Origin: Siderastrea radians
Taxonomy: Eukaryota > Cnidaria > Anthozoa > Scleractinia > Rhizangiidae
Reading direction: 5' to 3'
NCBI GenBank assembly: GCA_964017195.1
Contig: OZ024890.1
Location: forward strand, 48,016,093-48,080,092
DNA: 64,000 nucleotides
Shown here: piece after piece, positions 1-11,900 of the stretch
How the letters are laid out: each line of letters begins with the position of its first letter
How positions within the stretch are numbered: position 1 is the stretch's first letter
The notes under the pieces: generated by a model
Told to the model about the DNA's origin: nothing
Databases searched by the model: none
What the model saw: only the letters and a program-made list of their open reading frames with translations
Made by a program: the position numbers and the translations under genes

Positions 1-957
1 TAGTGCAGCGAGCAGTCAGGTCATATGTCACTCCCCAATCAGGAATCCATCCATCCATCCGTCCATCCATCACATATTGGTGAAAAAGGGCGGACTACCC
101 TCAAACTAACGCTTTAGTCTAAACCATCTTTTCAGTGAGGCGTTCAGTAAAAAGGATGTACTCTCATGGATATTTTACCACAATTACGATGTTTTATGGA
201 AATGACTGCTCCCCACATGTTCTTACAGAATGGATACTCACTTCTCAACACCCTCAATTTTTATGACGGTAACCTGATACACTGAGAATGAAAATTTTTC
301 TTATAATAGCTCTACATGAAAAGGAAAAGACCTGAAGGATTGCTTTAAACTCGACTGCGCATAAAGAAGAAATTGGAGAGCTTGAACGAAAGAAATACTT
401 GTTCGAAAACATACTTGTTTCTTTCAGAGGAGATCTGGAAAGCAACCATCTTCCGGCAAAGGACCACACGAGCAGTAGTCTTTCGTTTAGGTTTTCAAGT
501 ACTTTTCTGTTCACCTCAAAGGGGTAAGATAATTACATATTTGATCGTGTATTTACGTCGTAAGAATTGTTTAATTGCGCGAGTTTACATGTTTACGGTA
601 ATTTTCTTGGCATTTTTGAAAAACTTTTAAACATTGCTCAAAAAAGCCGTGAAATTAATTCCCGCCTCGAGCTGAATATGCTTACGGGTAACTTTTTTCT
701 CGAGGCGAAAATAAAATGCTTTTTCGTTTCCCATACAGGTAAATACGTGCTGATCAAAATAAATGTTTCTTCCTGTCATTTATGAAGGCTTCCTGTACAT
801 TTCTTCTGTGTTTAAATATATTAATTCAACGAATTTCGTCAATGAGTCTTCTTGTGTTTTTAGTATGTTTTTTTAATTAGCAACTTTATTTTGCAGCTGA
901 GATATTTTAGCCGTGAATAAGTACTACCAAGAATTTTACTCTGAGTTTTGCGCCGAT
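1..957. other. intergenic DNA, nothing recognised
   Basis: AT-rich DNA with a short TCCATCCA/TCCATCCG run near position 45-70. The open frames here are short, overlap one another and resemble no family I know. I see no splice-bounded exon. Confidence 0.4.
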
Positions 958-1389
958 TTCAACATCCCCCCCGGGCAACCCCCCGGGCATTTGAACTTTT
1001 GAAGATTGGCTTGTTCAAATTCCCTCCCCTCGGGGCAAAAAGGCCGTTCAAATGCCCCACCAATTAGTACTGAAATACCTCTCCACCAAGCCAATACGTC
1101 TTCAATCAAACACTTAACACGTTTTTCAGAGAGAGATATGCCGTAATGATACCTTCAAACTTCTTTTAAAGACGCATTTGAAAGAGTTATTCACTAACCA
1201 AAGCGAAATTCTATCTTGTAAATCCGTCAAACCCTGTAAAAACCGAAAAAACTCACGGGCGTATTACGTCAGAACAAGAGATAAATCCGGTTCAAATTCC
1301 CCACCCTTTCAACGCAACGTTCAAATTCCCCCCTCCCCGGGCACGATGGACAGTCAAATGCCCGGGGTATGCCCGGGGGGGATGTTGAA
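958..1389. mobile_element. C-rich MITE with inverted ends
   Basis: The left end reads TTCAACATC, then a run of C, then a CCGGGC..CCCCGGGCATTTGA block. The right end is its reverse complement (TCAAATGCCCGGGG...GGATGTTGAA). Internal copies of TTCAAATTCCCC recur. The element is about 430 bp, has no coding capacity and shows no clear target-site duplication, so its superfamily is unknown. Confidence 0.6.
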
Positions 1390-2480
1390 GTTTCGAATTG
1401 ATCGGTGCATTTCAATAGTGTTGTTTTCTCAAGTTAGGTTTTGTTCTTCGGGCTCGGGTTCCTGGAAAGCCGATTAAATTATCCCCTGATTAGCGGTTAA
1501 ACGACAATTAAATTTCTTATCGTTAGGTTATCTAATCCAGGAATAAAAGAACGTTCCTGAGAGCAGGTTTTGTCCCTCGATTAACTAATTCTGGATTAGT
1601 GATAATACAAACTAGTTTAACCAGTTTTTTGAATATTTGGCGCAAAAAATGTTCCAGTGCGTGTGGAGAAACGTGGAAGAAAAGGAAAGGAAAATGGAGG
1701 AAAATGAATTGATGGAAGTTGAGACGAAGGTAGAGAGGAAGAGGAAACCAAGTTTTTCGGCTTACGAAATTTCTGTAATTACAGAGAGTGTAAGAAAATA
1801 CTCTTGAAATCATCCAGTTCAGGTTGACTAACAGCGTCACGAAAGACAAAAAAAAAACAGATATGGGAGGAAATAATCAAAGATGTGAACAGGGTGGGTT
1901 AAGCGAGTCGTACTGTACAAGAAGTGAAAGACAAATGGAAAAAATACACCCTGGGCCACCACCAAAGCCACCCTCGCAGTCAAACCAGCAAATAGTTGAG
2001 ATATTTGAAGATACACCAGCTTTTGCCGGCTTGCGAGGTACTGACCGGGCCTAAAACGGTGTGGTGCCTTTACTTCGTCCAGCTCATCTTATGAAGGGCG
2101 AAGTAACAGTCATGTCAAAGAAAGCCCAAGACGATGAAATAAGCCCCCAAAAACACATAAAGGCGTAAGCGGTAAGTTAGTTTTATTCATTTCAGTAAAA
2201 AATGCTTCATTTAACGTTCGAAATAGACGATACAAAGTCTCAAATTGTAAACGGCCGCGTGTAACCAAATACCAGTTTATCTCGAAGGTCACGTCCCGAC
2301 TTGGACCAGAAATAATTAACAAACTCCTCGCTTCGTCGAGGCGTGAGCTTGGGCTGCCTGTGCTGCGACAAAACAAGCCACTTTACGGTGAAAATATCGA
2401 CGATTGACACTAAAATAATTTGCATATGACAATCCAATTTTTTTTCATAATAAACCAAAAATTATAAGTGAAGCTTACTA
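1390..2480. other. intergenic DNA, nothing recognised
   Basis: No exon, RNA gene or mobile-element end could be supported. The 105-residue minus-strand frame at 1532-1849 is rich in F and L and looks like chance. Confidence 0.35.
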
Positions 2481-2686
2481 TTACTCTACCTTTGGCAGGT
2501 TATTGAATATTTTATTCTTCAATTTCATTTTATTAACTTCACCAAACAATAAACATAACAACTACAGTAGCAAAAGTAGGGGGCCGGGTGACCGCAATAG
2601 CGTAGACAATTACCGCGGGCTCAAGGATCTTAAAAAGTGATTAAGATCGGGAAATAAAGATGGACCACTTTACAAGTTGAAAATTA

Positions 2687-3272
2687 AACTAGAAACAACA
2701 CGATGTGCTACATTTGCAACAGATAGACTCAAACGTCCTTGGGTTGTCTGGGTTGCAGCACCTCGCTAATAAAGCGTTGTTATACTTGTGTAATACAGAT
2801 GGAAGTGTGTTCTAGGTATAAGTAACTGTTGTTAGTTCAAGATTTCGAGCGAGGGTATTCCAGACTCTTGTTGCTCGGACGAGGAAGGATCTTTGATAGC
2901 TGCTAGTCTTGCATTTAGGTATGGCATAACGGACACTAGCGCCAGATGAAAATCTAGTAGACCTATAAGTTCCTTTCACAACTAGAAACAACACGATGTG
3001 CTACATTTGCAACAGATAGACTCAAACGTCCTTGGGTTGTCTGGGTTGCAGCACCTCGCTAATAAAGCGTTGTTATACTTGTGTAATACAGATGGAAGTG
3101 TGTTCTAGGTATAAGTAACTGTTGTTAGTTCAAGATTTCGAGCGAGGGTATTCCAGACTCTTGTTGCTCGGACGAGGAAGGATCTTTGATAGCTGCTAGT
3201 CTTGCATTTAGGTATGGCATAACGGACACTAGCGCCAGATGAAAATCTAGTAGACCTATAAGTTCCTTTCAA
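2687..3272. repeat. 293-bp tandem duplication of an RT-tail fragment
   Basis: Bases 2687-2979 are repeated almost perfectly at 2980-3272 (period 293). Both copies start AACTAGAAACAACACGATG and end CCTTTCA. Near-identity indicates a recent local duplication. Confidence 0.85.
2812..2994 (-). pseudogene. C-terminal fragment of a non-LTR reverse transcriptase
   Basis: The frame contains VRYAIPKCKTSSYQRSFL followed by a VWNTLA motif. Tails of CR1/L2-like LINE ORF2 commonly show a CRTNSYQRSF...WN.LP pattern, so this is read as a 5'-truncated LINE remnant. A second identical copy lies at about 3105-3287, out of the 293-bp duplication. No polymerase motifs are present. LINE identity is well supported; the exact clade is not. 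Confidence 0.65.
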
Positions 3273-3778
3273 AGGAAGTTAATACCATCCGTAGCCTAAC
3301 AAAAAAACTGAAACAGCGCTGATTGTAAAATTGATACAACTTATAAGATATCAATAAACTTACAAGATAACCAGGCGGGTCAGGTTGGCGAATACTAGTT
3401 CCGGGAGTTTAGCTATTTGGTTTCCTGAAAGATCCCTGAAAAAAAGCTTGCAATTAGTATTTAGCCTTTGTTTTACCTTTTTTTTTTCCTAGTAACCAGA
3501 AAATACATATATATATATATACTTCAAACATACAACCACTCGAACTTTGACAGATTAATGAACATTTCATTATTTAATTTCACTTTTTTTATGTTCCTCC
3601 AAAGAATAAACATAACAAGTTAGTAGTAACAAAAGTAGGAGGCAGGGTGACCACGCGCAATAGCGTAGCCAATTACCGCGGGCTCAAGGATCTTAAAAAA
3701 ATATTATAAGGAGGAAATAAATCCTGACCACTTTACAAGTTGAAAATTAAACTAGAATCAACACGTGATTGGGGTGCT

Positions 3779-4060
3779 TTAAACCTCTTGATGTGTTACA
3801 TGTGAAAAAGATAGACTTGAAGGTCCTTGGTTGTCTGGGTCGCAGCACCTCGCTAATAAAGCGTTGTTATACTTGTGTAATACAGATGTAAGTAAGCCAT
3901 AGGTATAAGTTGTTAGTTCAAGAATTCGAGCGAGGGTATTCCAGACTCTTATTGCTCGGACGAGGAAGGATCTTTGATAGCTGCTAGTCACGCATTTAGG
4001 TATGGCATAACGGACACTAGCGCCAGATGAAAATCTAGTAGACCTATAAGTTCCTTTCAA
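3779..4060 (-). pseudogene. C-terminal fragment of a non-LTR reverse transcriptase, copy 3
   Basis: This is the longest of the related fragments (93 residues). It repeats the SSYQRSFLVRAIRVWNTLA segment and continues with YNNALLARCCDPDNQGPSSL, a typical extreme C-terminus of such an ORF. It differs from the tandem pair by substitutions and small indels, so it is an older copy. The catalytic part is missing. Confidence 0.65.
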
Positions 4061-4130
4061 AGGAAGTTAATACCATCCGTAGCCTAACAAAAAAACTGAA
4101 ACAGCGCTGAGAAAGCGTTGTTATACTTGT

Positions 4131-4313
4131 CTAATACAGACTGAAGTGATTTCTATGCATCAGTGGTAAGTTCAAGATTTGAGCTACAGTTTCCCATACT
4201 TTTGTTGCTTGGACGAGGAAGGATCTTTGATAGGTGCTAGTCTTGCATTTAGGTGTGGCATAACGGACACTAATGCCGGATGAAAGTCTAGTAGACCCGT
4301 AATCTCCTTTCAA
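4131..4313 (-). pseudogene. C-terminal fragment of a non-LTR reverse transcriptase, copy 4
   Basis: The most diverged copy: VRYATPKCKTSTYQRSFL then a VWETVAQ segment. It adjoins a third partial copy of the flanking repeat (4319-4520). Non-functional remnant. Confidence 0.55.
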
Positions 4314-4649
4314 AGGAAGTTAATACTATCGGTTGCCTAACAAAAAAAAAACCTGTAACAGCACTGATTGTAACATTGACAGAACTTGTATGATATCAAT
4401 AAACTTAGAATTTCAACAGGCGGGTCAGCTGAGCGAATACTTGTTCTGGGAGTTTAACTATTTGGTTTTTTAAAAGCTCCCTGACAAGAAAAAAAGCTTG
4501 CAATTAGTATTTAGCTTTTGTTATTTTATTATTTCAGTGTTTTGATGGAAATGTGACTTAAAATAAAATCCCCCGTGGAATTTTTTATGGTTCACACTAA
4601 ACTAAGTAGCTCAGGATGATCTCATTAATTCTGCTAATAAACGTAAAGA

Positions 4650-4668
4650 ACAACAACAACAACAACAA
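4650..4668. repeat. (CAA)n microsatellite
   Basis: Six CAA units in a row. No associated gene was seen. Confidence 0.9.
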
Positions 4669-4939
4669 ATACTCCAAGTCAAACTTGCAACTTCTCTATT
4701 TTTGACATCGTTCCACGCGATCAAATAGTTTAACCCGTCAGGTCAGCTTTTGTTCCAAAGCAGAAACAAAAGCTTTGCGTTATGAAAATGGTATAGAAAG
4801 CCGCAGTCAGAATATGAGAGCTTAATAATCATAAAACCTATGCTGAAGCAATTGGCAGACTTGAGTATGAATCACAGAAACGAACTACAGACATTTCTCA
4901 TCAGCGCTCAGTAAGTGACTGGTCAGAGCTAATGTTACT

Positions 4940-5190
4940 TTTTACTGCCGCAACCAACAACAGACGCGAGTCGACACACGCCACTGCCGCAACAAGCGGC
5001 CAATACATGCTATATATAAATAACTCGTTCTATAAAAGTGTGCAAACAAATCACACCTTTTTACTGCCGCAACAAACAACAGACGCGAGTCGACACACGC
5101 CACTGCCGCAACAAGCGGCCAATACATGTATAATACATAACTCGTTCTATAAAAGTGTGCAAACAAATCACACCTTTTTATTGCCGCAAC
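4940..5190. repeat. 119-bp tandem repeat (two copies and a partial)
   Basis: The unit starts TTACTGCCGCAAC and contains ACGCGAGTCGACACACGCC and CTCGTTCTATAAAAGTGTGC. It occurs at 4942 and 5061, and a third partial start appears near 5179. Open frames on both strands here simply follow the repeat and are not genes. Confidence 0.85.
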
Positions 5191-5197
5191 CCGTGTA

Positions 5198-5535
5198 AAA
5201 AGTGGTCATGATAAATCACGACTTGTCATGAGACACAGTCATGATAAGTCATGACAAAAAATTAGTATTAATTAGTATTAATTAGTAGTTTCTTGTCATG
5301 ACATATCATGACAAAATGTCGTAAGAAATCATGACAGATGACAAAATTGTCATGTTAAGCGTTCACTTGAAAATTCCTCGGATATGACTAAAGACATATT
5401 GTCGTGACTGTTTTGTCAAGACTTATGTTATGTCATGAAATGTTGAACTTTTTATGTCATGATATTATCTTATCATGACACCCTTCAAAATATCAGTGTA
5501 ATGACATTATGTCATGACATAGTCATGATCAGCAG
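5198..5535. repeat. cluster of TGTCATGACA palindromes
   Basis: About 20 copies of TCATGA, many as the palindrome TGTCATGACA or one-base variants, lie within 340 bp in both spacings. No ORF crosses the region. It could be the subterminal transposase-binding region of a decayed DNA transposon, or a protein-binding array; no ends or target duplication were seen. Confidence 0.7.
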
Positions 5536-5985
5536 TAAGTGAACAAAATAGAAAAAAGAGGCCATTTAAAAATTAAGGTATTTTATTCTGTACAAACTAT
5601 TCACAAATTTCATTACACACTCAAAAATGATAAACTCGAGCTATTGGCTGAAAACAGTCACAACAGGAAAATCATTTTATAAAAAACGGAAATCGATAAA
5701 ATCCGGAACACTGAACATTTTGGAACATGAAAACGTTAATTGAAAAAATTAAAAACGTGAGGCAAGAAATGAATGAATGCCAGATAAATGAATAAAGCTG
5801 TCAACAAAAATCGGAATAAAGTACTGTTTGGGATGTTCTATCCGGAGTTTTCCACGTTTAGGGGGTTTAGCAATTAGCCTAAAAATTTACAAATGAAGTT
5901 TGAAACTGAAGTGACAATCAGAAGTGATATTTAAAAGAGATAATGGTAACAGCATGATTTGAAACCTTAAAATGATTTACATTTT

Positions 5986-8900
5986 CTATTCACATCCCTT
6001 TATTCGACCCTTTTTTCGTGGCCTGGAATATTTCTTAGAAACTGGTTCCTTGACAGCATCTAAAAGAGAAATTTAAATTCTCATTGAGTCACAGTAGAAT
6101 CTGAATAAGTTGACTCAAATTCCATTACACTGAACTCTGGGCTAACTCAAACGAGAAGTAGTTTCTTCTCGTTTGTAGTAAAATAAACCTAACAACAACA
6201 AATTAACTTCTGCTAAACTGTTACATGAACAGTTTGAATTCCTTTGAGGGTTGGAGAAGCAGAGGTAGGTTATGCGAAAACAGGCGATGGGAACATTATA
6301 AAAAAACCTTTAAAGGCCGCAAAGAAGGGAGGATGTAAGTTTTGAAACTTTACAGTCAAAGGGTAAATTAACATTATACAGCTCCTAACTCTTACCTATT
6401 ATGCCACATAGTTTGTCTTGTGGAAGACACTTTATTCGTGTACCATCCTTGCTCTTTTTACCTCTTTAACGGAGCATGTTTTGAGCTCTTCCTCTGTAAA
6501 GACCTGCAACATGCATGCCTTTACGCTGCTGCCAAAATCGTTTCCATAGGCCAGAATTTCTCTTAACTCATCCACCTTTTAAAACAAAATAGAAAAGAAT
6601 AAGCAAGAGAAAAAGGCAATAGATTTTACAACTAAATGTTATCACTGTTGTTTTCCACATTCGTCAACGTAACAAATTGTGTCGTATTTAGATGTCTACA
6701 GTAAATAAACCATTTTGACTTGATTTCAATCCAATATGTTTAACTTCTAGACAAAACTTGATACCCCCCTCCTCCGATACCTGCCGAATGTTTGATAGCT
6801 CTTGGAATATCAATAATCTTTTACCTTTTCCAAGAGCCACCATGACAGCTATCTGACTTTGGAAGATTTTAATTTCACAAAAAGGTAACAATTTTCCCAC
6901 TTGCACCTCTTGGATGTGGGGGACTTGGTGCCATGCATCTTGTTGGAATACATGCAACGGTAAATAACCAATCATGAGAAAATGTGGGATTCACCTGAAA
7001 ATTCCGAAACTCGACAGGCTAATGTTCCCTTACCAGTGATTTTTGTGTAACATCAGGTACTTTTGTAATGCCTGGCAATTTTACATCTTTCCGTTTATTG
7101 TTGCTGCTATCTTCTTCACCATCTGAGGCACGTGAGCTCATGTTCTACGATAAATGTAATCGGAATAAAGTTAAGTTATTAACAATTCCTTCTTAATACT
7201 TTTATTTACAGGTACACTGCAAGACAAACTGGTGGTCATATGACAGTGTGACCATTTCAAAGTCAACAATCCAACCAAAAGTCAAATGAATTTGAGTGGG
7301 AAACCAACTTATGCAAATGCTCAACTCAACTCTAAGTTGCAATCTATTCTTAAAATTTACCACTGGAATAATAATTCACCTTGTTGTCTGCCAACAACTT
7401 ATGAATCAGCCGTTCCATCTTTTCCATTCGTGCTTCTATGCTGTCAACTTTCTCCATCAGTTTTCCTACAGTGACCATTATATTAGACTGTTGTTCTCCT
7501 TTGCTGCTACTGGCAATGAATGGTATTTCAGGTGATGTGGTGTCAGAAGCTGGTGTTTGGAGTGGACTACTTGGTAGCTGGCGAGCTGGTGTAAATGTAT
7601 GTTCTGATAATGATTTGGCTGGAGTGAAGGCCTGTGGTGTTTGAGACACATCATCTAATATTCGGGGTAGACTACTTGGTAACTGGCATGATGGTATATC
7701 CACAGGCTCTGGTAATGTTTTGGCTGGAGTGAAGGCCCTTGGTGTTTGTACTGCAACACCCAATATTTCAACTTCGATATTGTTGAGTGAAGCCTCGACT
7801 TGGCATCGTTTAAGTTGACTGTTTTCGTCTTTCTGGATAGCAGACTTCTTGGGAATAAAAATGGAATTGCCACAATGTTAATTTGTATACATGTCAAAAC
7901 AAGTACATTTAACAAGCATTCTATGTCAACTTTACACTGAAAATGCTAAATCCTTTTATGAATGTACATAGAGTGTGTATGAGTGTGTGAAAAAATCTAT
8001 TTCTTGATGGATTGGTACAGGCATTGACAGTTCCTGTTTAGTTATTAATGACTTATTAATAATGTGTCAATGGAACTAAAAATGCTACCGATAAAAAGTT
8101 GGCTCCTTACTAGTTTAAAAACAAACAAACAAACATTCCACAATAGGAAAGCAAACGGATGTTTACCTTTGGTCGTTTTGCTGGTTCAGTGGAAGATGTC
8201 ATGTTCTCTTGTTTCCACCATTGGACTTTTGCTTTCTACTGGCCAGACGTTTTGTTTTGGCTAAAGATAAGTAGTGTATGTAGGAAAAATTGTCAATAAA
8301 AAAGAAAACCTTTGTATTGTTTCAACCAACTGAATACAACTGTTTTTGTTTTTTTGGTTTAAACTTACAATCCAGATAAATTTAATTTTCCTGTTAGTAC
8401 CCTGTATTCCACATTGATTACTACAATTTAAAACACTGGAAAATAAAAGTGAAAATCATTTGAAAATAAATTTTCAAAACCAAGAACAAACAGATGCAAA
8501 CTTGCACTCTGCAATATATGCCAAGGGATTCAATTTTTTTTCCATTTGAAAGGGCTTCACACCCAGCAGATACAAAACTTCAAGACAGGGAAAAATCAAT
8601 TTGCAGTCTGAAAAAGCAAATAAATCTATGAACATCCTTACCTAGGTCATGTTTCTTTTGAAGCTTGTCCAAAAATGCTTCTCCTGTCTCATCACAAGAA
8701 CTGCCAGAACTGTCATCGTGTGAAATTTTCCTTTTGTTTTGCTTGCCTTAATAAAGTAACCAAAAACAGATTAGCGATAACAATTAGCAAAATACACATA
8801 CTGGGTGGAACACTGTTTCTTCGGTGTTTGACAACTGAACATCAAATGACTGAAAAGTTATAGAAACTGTTTTTAACCACAAGGCATCCCTCATGAAAAG

Positions 8901-11900
8901 TTATCTGACACAAAAAACCAATTTGTCTGATTTCAGTGTTTACACAGTATGTAGTAGAAAGAGTATCCCCTTTGACAGATATTTAGTTTTCCTAACTTAA
9001 CCTCAATAGACTATAGAAACTAATGTATGACCAACCTTGCTTTCTTTCTGTGTTGATTGTGCCTGGATAAGGCTAGGCTCAATTTGTTTTTGCTTAAGCA
9101 ACTTGATGTTTGCTTCCCTCTTTTTTTCGTATTCTGACAGAGTCATCCTTTGAAAAAAATACACGTAACAACACTCAAAGTTAATTCTTTTGTATTTTAA
9201 AAATATTAATATTAAATACTTAATCTGAGTGGGAAGACAAATACCTTATCTGAATTAATGGAGTGTGAGGATCTTACTAGAATTGGTCAAAACATTCCTC
9301 CCCAGTGTGTTTTGCTACTTAAAATGGCAACGTGGATAGTGCATGACACCCAATGAAGCCAATTTGAAACTGAATTAAAAATTCCATTGGAATGGCATAA
9401 AAAATACATGTACATACGAGTGTGAAAGAGGTAAGATATAGCAGTGTATTTCGTTTTCTTGTGCATGTTAATTATGCATGTTGATTTCATCCTGTTGCCC
9501 TAGTTACCTATATGATGCACAACCCAACTACAGATCTAGAATCTTAATTCATAATCAGGTGTGGTCAGGGGGGGCTGGCAGCTACCTTTGATCTTGCCGC
9601 TTTTGGCCTCTACATGATTGCCCCAGTAAAGAAATCTGTCAATCATTCGAAAACTCTAACGAGCATGCGCGAAGTGCAACGAAGTCTCGCGGTCAGTCTC
9701 GCGTGAACTACTCGAGAATATGTGTTGTTTTGGTTCGTGGTGACTCGATTGTGGTAAAGGAATTCGTTTTTTGTTATTGTTTATTTGCTGTTAGTATTTT
9801 TGGCGACAGTACAGCGTTTGAGACCTTCAAAATCGATGGAATGAAGGACCAGCTTTATTTTAGGTTAGTAGAGCAGTCATTATTGAATACGCAAGTGACA
9901 AGTTTCGGCCTGAGATTTTCCCAGTTGAGTGTTGAACAAACTACGTACGCTCAAATTATAACTAAGTCTTATATTCTAGCAGATGATTGTGGATTTCGTC
10001 ATCTCAGGAAGATTTATATGAATCTTTTTACTGTGGAATGTGTGGAAGGAGATTTCGATTGCGAGTCTTCTTTAAGTCTGTTTCACAATGAAGACACAAA
10101 ATCGAATGCGAAGGCTTAGAATGTATTAAAAATGGGCTTGAACTTTCACATGCACTTGTCTCAAGTTTTTTGCGTCTTATTTACAGCTGTAGGCGTAATA
10201 AAAACACCACGTTTATTTTATGAATTCTTCTTTTTTTGGCTTGAGTGTTTCTTGGCGGCAGTTGTTTCTGCAAATATATTGGTTGGTTTCAGTTACAAGA
10301 GATGATAGAATTTTGCAACTGGAAATGATAGCTTATAAAGGACAACCAACAAAAGAAGAATGTTTAACCTTACAAACAGAGCTGTCTGAGGTTTGCTTGT
10401 TTTGATAAGAGAACTTGAAGAATTGGCAAAGTAAATACACCTAGGTTTAGGAAAACTCCCTAGTTCCATATATTTTGCTGACATGCTAAGTTTGATTCAA
10501 TGGAAAATGCAATGAACTATCACATTTCCAAGCATTTTCCCACATTATGCATGCAACTGTCCAATGAGAAGGTTTATAAACATTTGCTAGGGTAATCTGA
10601 AAAGATTGAAGGATTTGCAATTATATGATTTTTTGTCTTTTGCCTGTAGCCGGTACAAGAAGCTTAATTCAAAGGAAAGACATCCAGGCCCATTTTTCTT
10701 AAGTGTCAGTGAAAAATTTGTAGTTTGAGTTCAGTAACACCAGGTGAACTATGCAATAATGGAGTATTAGACAATGCAAAAGTTCTAAACTGTCCCTTCT
10801 GTTAAAAGAGCAATTGACTTCTGCTCACACCCTTTCAGACGTTTGTACTTCTGATGAGGAAACAGTTCCAATTGCCAAGGAGAATTCAGTTTTTTTGAAG
10901 ATGGATACATATGAAATAAGTCAGGTGTGAACTGCCTGATGTAACAAATGTGGCCATAAAGGGCTTGCAGTTTTTAATTGTTTTCAACTTGAGCAGTTGA
11001 AAAGGCAAATTTGATCCTGGTCGAGACTGAATTTTTTCAAGTTTGCTTTTTCAACTGCTCAAGTTGAATGCATTTAACTGTGAGGATCATTATTTCAGAA
11101 CTGTTACCGATAAGGTAGGGGAAAACAGGTCAAAACAGTGTTGTATTGCTGGGTGTCAAAACGAGGCTGGCATGCATTCAGTAACTGTTTATAAAGGAGA
11201 TGTGAAATAACCCAGAATGGCTGATCAACCATGGTTGCTCTAAGTGTGCATGTCATCAGTCAAAGTCCCTGTACAACCAAAACCTTTGCCCAAAACATGT
11301 TTATCAACATGCATCTTGGATAACCAACGCCTGCCAGATCCAAAGTGATGGTGTGTTTGCCAGAGTATCTTTACTTTACAGACTGTCGGAACCTTTGCAA
11401 ACCCCACCCCCAAATGATTGTTTTGTTTGCAAAAGCTGTTCAACATCAATTGCACTGTCAAGAAAAATTCAAGTCCCTTCAGAATTCAAATGCCACCTTT
11501 CCACAAACCCATTCATGGTGAAATATATGAAGCCAAGGTCACCAAGTAAATATGTGAAACGACTGGCTGAAGTATTGCTGTCAGTTGAGCAACCTGGCCC
11601 CTTTAAGTTTCAGTTCTCACCCCATGGCCAGAGGTGTGATAGACAAAATATAAATGAAAAATTATCACCTTTTTCTCCAAAATAATGAGCTTTGTTATCA
11701 GGTATACCTACACACTGCAGGCAATATCTGTGACTCAATTGGCGAATTCAAAGAGCAAAGTGTTGCAAACATCACCTCTCAGCTTTTCACCATATAAGGA
11801 TTCTAGAGAGCTGTACATGAAAAAATCTCTTGTGGACTGTAAGGTAGTAACATAACTTGGGCAAAACAGAAAATAATTTGGATCAACAAAACCTCCACAA

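Larger units (their letters stand above)
2480..4520. repeat. composite array of LINE 3'-end fragments
   Basis: Two similar blocks about 1.05 kb apart (near 2500 and near 3545) share the string ACCGCGGGCTCAAGGATCTT and the flanking sequence. Each block ends in minus-strand reverse-transcriptase tail fragments. A further partial copy follows at 4100-4520. The arrangement suggests segmental duplication of a dead 3'-truncated non-LTR retrotransposon. Confidence 0.7.

Noticed and set aside
4932..5198. Frames on both strands with TAATNNRR or FAHFYRTSY repeats
   Set aside because: They mirror the 119-bp tandem repeat.
9703..10119. 138-residue plus-strand frame inside the hAT-like element
   Set aside because: It starts close to the left end but lacks BED finger, RNase H or hAT dimerisation motifs; considered cargo or chance.
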